In this document: one piece after another, positions 61,845 to 64,000 of the stretch
Layout: each line of letters starts with the position of its first letter
Position numbering within the stretch: the stretch's first letter is position 1
Origin: Lentzea guizhouensis
Lineage (GTDB): Bacteria; Actinomycetota; Actinomycetes; Mycobacteriales; Pseudonocardiaceae
Direction of reading: 5' to 3'
DNA: 64,000 nt
Assembly (NCBI RefSeq): GCF_001701025.1
Contig: NZ_CP016793.1
Span: forward strand, 2,976,001-3,040,000
The notes under the pieces: generated by a model
Database searches by the model: none
The model's input: only the letters and a program-made list of their open reading frames with translations
Told to the model about the DNA's origin: nothing
Translations under genes and position numbers: made by a program

Positions 61845-61873
61845 CGGGGTCGGCAGGGAACCTGCCGACCCCG
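61845..61873 (-). terminator. Intercistronic hairpin after the binding protein gene
   Basis: A perfect 13-bp stem with a 3-base loop (61845-61857 with 61861-61873) between the binding-protein stop and the permease start. Such hairpins in importer operons raise the binding protein level by partial termination or mRNA protection. Confidence 0.8.
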
Positions 61874-61884
61874 CTGAAAGCCGC

Positions 61885-62703
61885 TTACTTCGCTGCCGGC
61901 TTCTTGCCGAACCACTTCTCGTAGATCTTGTCGTACTCGCCGCTGGCCTTCGCGTCCTTCAACACCTGGTTGATGGTGTCGAGCAGGGCCTTGTTGCCCT
62001 TCTTGACGCCGATGCCGTACTTGTCCCCGGTCGAGAACTCCGTCGTCACCTCGGTCTCGGGGAACTCCTTGGCGTAGTCGTACAGCGGGCCGTTGTCGTT
62101 GATCGCGGCGTCGATCGAGCCCGTGCGGACCGCGGTCTCCTGCAGCGTCAGGTCCTCGAACTGGACGACCTCGTACCCGAACTGGTCCTTGTTCTTGTTC
62201 GCGTACTCCTCACCGGTGGTGGACTGCTGCACGCCGAGCCTCTTGCCCTTCAGCGCGGCCAGGTCCTTGTACCCGGTGCCCTTCTTCACGAGCAGCGCCT
62301 GCTCGGCGTCGAAGTACGGGTCGGAGAAGTCGATCGCCTGCTTGCGGACGTCGGTGATCGTCATGGCCGCGGCAGCCACGTCGCAGTCACCCACGTTGAG
62401 GCTCTGACCGTTCTGGATGCCCTCGAACGCGGTGTCCAGGATCTCCTGCTGCACGTTCAGCTTCTTCGCGACCAGGTCCACCAGGTCGACGTCGAAGCCG
62501 ACCGTCTTGTCGCCCTCGCTGTACTGGAAGGGCTTGTAGGACAGGTGCGTGCAGGTGACGAGCTTGCCGGCCTTGACGAGCGTCACCCCGCTGTCGCTGG
62601 TGCCACTGCCGCTGTTGGTGCTCGTCGCGCAACCGGCCAGCGCGGTCAGCGCTAGGGCCGCTGCGGGCAGTAGGGCGAGCACGTGCCTGGTTGGACGAGC
62701 CAC
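61885..62703 (-). CDS. Glutamate-type ABC importer substrate-binding lipoprotein
   Basis: A 272-residue lipoprotein with lipobox LTALAGC at about residue 24, then the SBP family 3 fold: VTCTHLSYKPFQYSEGDKTVGFDVDLVDLVAKKL, DVAAAAMTITDVRKQAIDFSDPYF, LGVQQSTTGEEYA and AINDNGPLYDYAKEF. GAGGAG lies 7 bases before the GTG at 62703. It captures a polar amino acid, probably glutamate or a relative, outside the membrane. It heads the importer operon. Confidence 0.93.
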   Translation of the reverse strand: MARPTRHVLALLPAAALALTALAGCATSTNSGSGTSDSGVTLVKAGKLVTCTHLSYKPFQYSEGDKTVGFDVDLVDLVAKKLNVQQEILDTAFEGIQNGQSLNVGDCDVAAAAMTITDVRKQAIDFSDPYFDAEQALLVKKGTGYKDLAALKGKRLGVQQSTTGEEYANKNKDQFGYEVVQFEDLTLQETAVRTGSIDAAINDNGPLYDYAKEFPETEVTTEFSTGDKYGIGVKKGNKALLDTINQVLKDAKASGEYDKIYEKWFGKKPAAK

Positions 62704-62944
62704 TGCGTCACTCCTCGTAACTGTTGCGGACGAGTGAACGGGATACTGCCACCCGGGTGACGTGGTGGACAGCACGTGCGTGTTACAGGACACGCCGCTG
62801 CAACAATTTTGCGTTTCATCGACGGTTTGGCCGCAGGATGTTGCGCGGATTGGCTCAGATCACACAACCTCTGCACGTATTGCACACGAATGGTGACCAT
62901 GTGCAAGCGCTTTCTTGATCAGGATTTGATCACGGGACACACAC

Positions 62945-64000
62945 TCAGTGCGAGCGTTCGGTCAGCAACCCGGCCACCAATGCAGTCCACCCCGTTTGGT
63001 GCGTCGCGCCGAGCCCCTCGCCGGTGTCGCCGTCGAAGTACTCGCTGAACGTCACGTGCCGCCGCCACAACGGTGACTCCGAGGCCTCGATCCGCTTGCC
63101 GTCCGAGGGCCGCCTGCCGTCGTGGTCGGGCAGGAACAGCCCGATCAGCCGGTCCGACAGCTCGTCGGCCACCTGGCCCGCCGTCAGCGCCCGCCCGGAG
63201 TTCGTCGGCATCTCCACCTGGAACTCGCCGCGGTGGAACGCCTCGACCGTGCGCAGCGCCTCGACGAGCAGGGCGTTCGTGGGCAGCCAGATCGGCCCGC
63301 GCCAGTTGGAGTTGCCGCCGAACATCGGCGTGTGCGACTCACCGGGTTCGTAGCCCATCCGGTGGTCCTGCCCGGCGACCTTGACCTCCAGGCCCTCGCG
63401 GTGGGCCGCGGACAACGAGCGGATCCCGTGCGGCGACAGGAACTCCTGCTCGTCGAGCATCCGGTGCAGCACCCGCCGCAGCTTGTGCTCGTCCAGCAAC
63501 GACACGAACGCGCCGCGCTCGTAGTGGAAGGTGATGAACTGCCGCAGCTCCGGCCGCCGCTTGAGCAGGTGCTCCAGCCGGGACGTGAACCCGTGCAGCT
63601 CGCTGAGCACCCACGGCTCCAGCACCGCGGACGCCAGCAGCGGGATCAGCCCGACCATCGACCGCACCCGCACCGGTTCCGACTCGACCGAACCGTCGTG
63701 GTGCCGGCGGGAGACCCGGTCGTAGCAGAAGCCGTCCTCGTTGTGCCAGATCCCGCTGCCCGACGAGCCGAAGTGCGTGAACGCCTCCGCGATCGACAGG
63801 AAGTGCTCGACGAACTTGGTCGCCACGTCCTCGTACGACTCGTCGTCGCGCGCCAGCTCCAGCGCGATCTGCATGAGGTGCAGGCTGTAGGCGGCCATCC
63901 ACGACGTGGCGTCGGACTGCTCCAGCCGCCACTCGCCGAGCATCGGCTCCGACCGGTTGACCGGCCCGATGTTGTCCATGCCGAGGAAGCCGCCCTCGAA
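62945..64000 (-). CDS. GH63/MGH1-like glucosidase (5' end off window)
   Basis: The frame is open to the window edge; at least 352 residues of the C-terminal part are present. Motifs fit the alpha/alpha-barrel of GH63-type enzymes: FEGGFLGMDNIGPVNRS, EQSDATSWMAAYSLHLMQIAL, GIWHNEDGFCYDRV, SHTPMFGGNSNWRGPIWLPTNALLVEAL and LGATHQTGWTALVAGLL. The acidic residue in WRGP context and the Glu in WHNEDGFCYD lie where catalytic residues are expected. Probable role: hydrolysis of glucosyl or glucosylglycerate-type linkages in the cytosol. It is upstream of the importer operon but separated by about 240 bases. Confidence 0.82.
   Translation of the reverse strand, partial: FEGGFLGMDNIGPVNRSEPMLGEWRLEQSDATSWMAAYSLHLMQIALELARDDESYEDVATKFVEHFLSIAEAFTHFGSSGSGIWHNEDGFCYDRVSRRHHDGSVESEPVRVRSMVGLIPLLASAVLEPWVLSELHGFTSRLEHLLKRRPELRQFITFHYERGAFVSLLDEHKLRRVLHRMLDEQEFLSPHGIRSLSAAHREGLEVKVAGQDHRMGYEPGESHTPMFGGNSNWRGPIWLPTNALLVEALRTVEAFHRGEFQVEMPTNSGRALTAGQVADELSDRLIGLFLPDHDGRRPSDGKRIEASESPLWRRHVTFSEYFDGDTGEGLGATHQTGWTALVAGLLTERSH

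Noticed and set aside
1..64000. tRNA and rRNA genes
   Set aside because: No cloverleaf or rRNA segment could be recognised by reading; a covariance search would be needed to exclude a missed tRNA.

Overview
The window is a stretch of high-GC actinobacterial chromosome with GTG starts, strong third-position G/C bias and many ATGA or GTGA start-stop overlaps. Gene families and order point to a filamentous actinomycete of the Pseudonocardiales type (Lentzea or Saccharothrix-like); this placement is an inference from gene content, not from a marker gene. The left end keeps an order known from mycobacteria: ino1, a PadR regulator, a DUF5318 protein, ponA1 and a GT87-like membrane glycosyltransferase. 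Here that order is interrupted by a block of three secreted or membrane genes (1468-6359) and a gene-poor, lower-GC gap.

Layout. 1-12036: envelope and inositol genes (glycosyltransferase, a large secreted lytic transglycosylase plus SGNH-hydrolase protein, PonA1, PadR, Ino1). 12042-15137: SDR, a DprA/phosphoribosyltransferase pair, HAD phosphatase. 15161-21351: MFS exporter with a palindromic operator, two tandem PhoX phosphatases each preceded by a PHO-box-like repeat, DUF3455. 21324-28890: divergent MFS/SDR, amidohydrolase with a CRP/GlxR-type site, a 29-residue acidic ORF, an orphan sensor kinase, a divergent nitric oxide synthase-like protein, TrmB. 29019-36131: mycosin-like protease, a duplicated ABC exporter, and a TetR-PPOX-SDR operon with a perfect operator. 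36136-39563: two-component pair, membrane protein/GntR pair. 39616-43838: coupled dynamin-GrpE-dynamin operon and two small proteins. 43968-45700: a small-RNA candidate, a tiny membrane protein, a sigma-region-4/zinc protein and an EF-hand-like acidic protein. 45946-48475: PEP carboxykinase and small genes around a DnaA-box cluster. 48380-54137: septum-formation lipoprotein, secreted pyroglutamyl-peptidase-like enzyme, SSS symporter, GntR regulator and PxpA, which together look like a pyroglutamate scavenging set. 54138-58030: a gene-free minisatellite stretch, a frameshifted ROK kinase and a GH38-like protein. 58083-64000: a repeat membrane protein, a complete glutamate-type ABC importer and the C-terminal part of a GH63-like glucosidase.

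The best candidates for new biology are: the NOS-like protein with an altered heme loop and no recognisable pterin tail; the dynamin-GrpE-dynamin operon without an Hsp70; the sigma-region-4-only zinc protein cluster preceded by a small RNA; the DprA-phosphoribosyltransferase pair; the PHO-box control of both phoX genes; and a five-box DnaA cluster away from any dnaA gene. All functions are read from motifs and context only; no database search was run.
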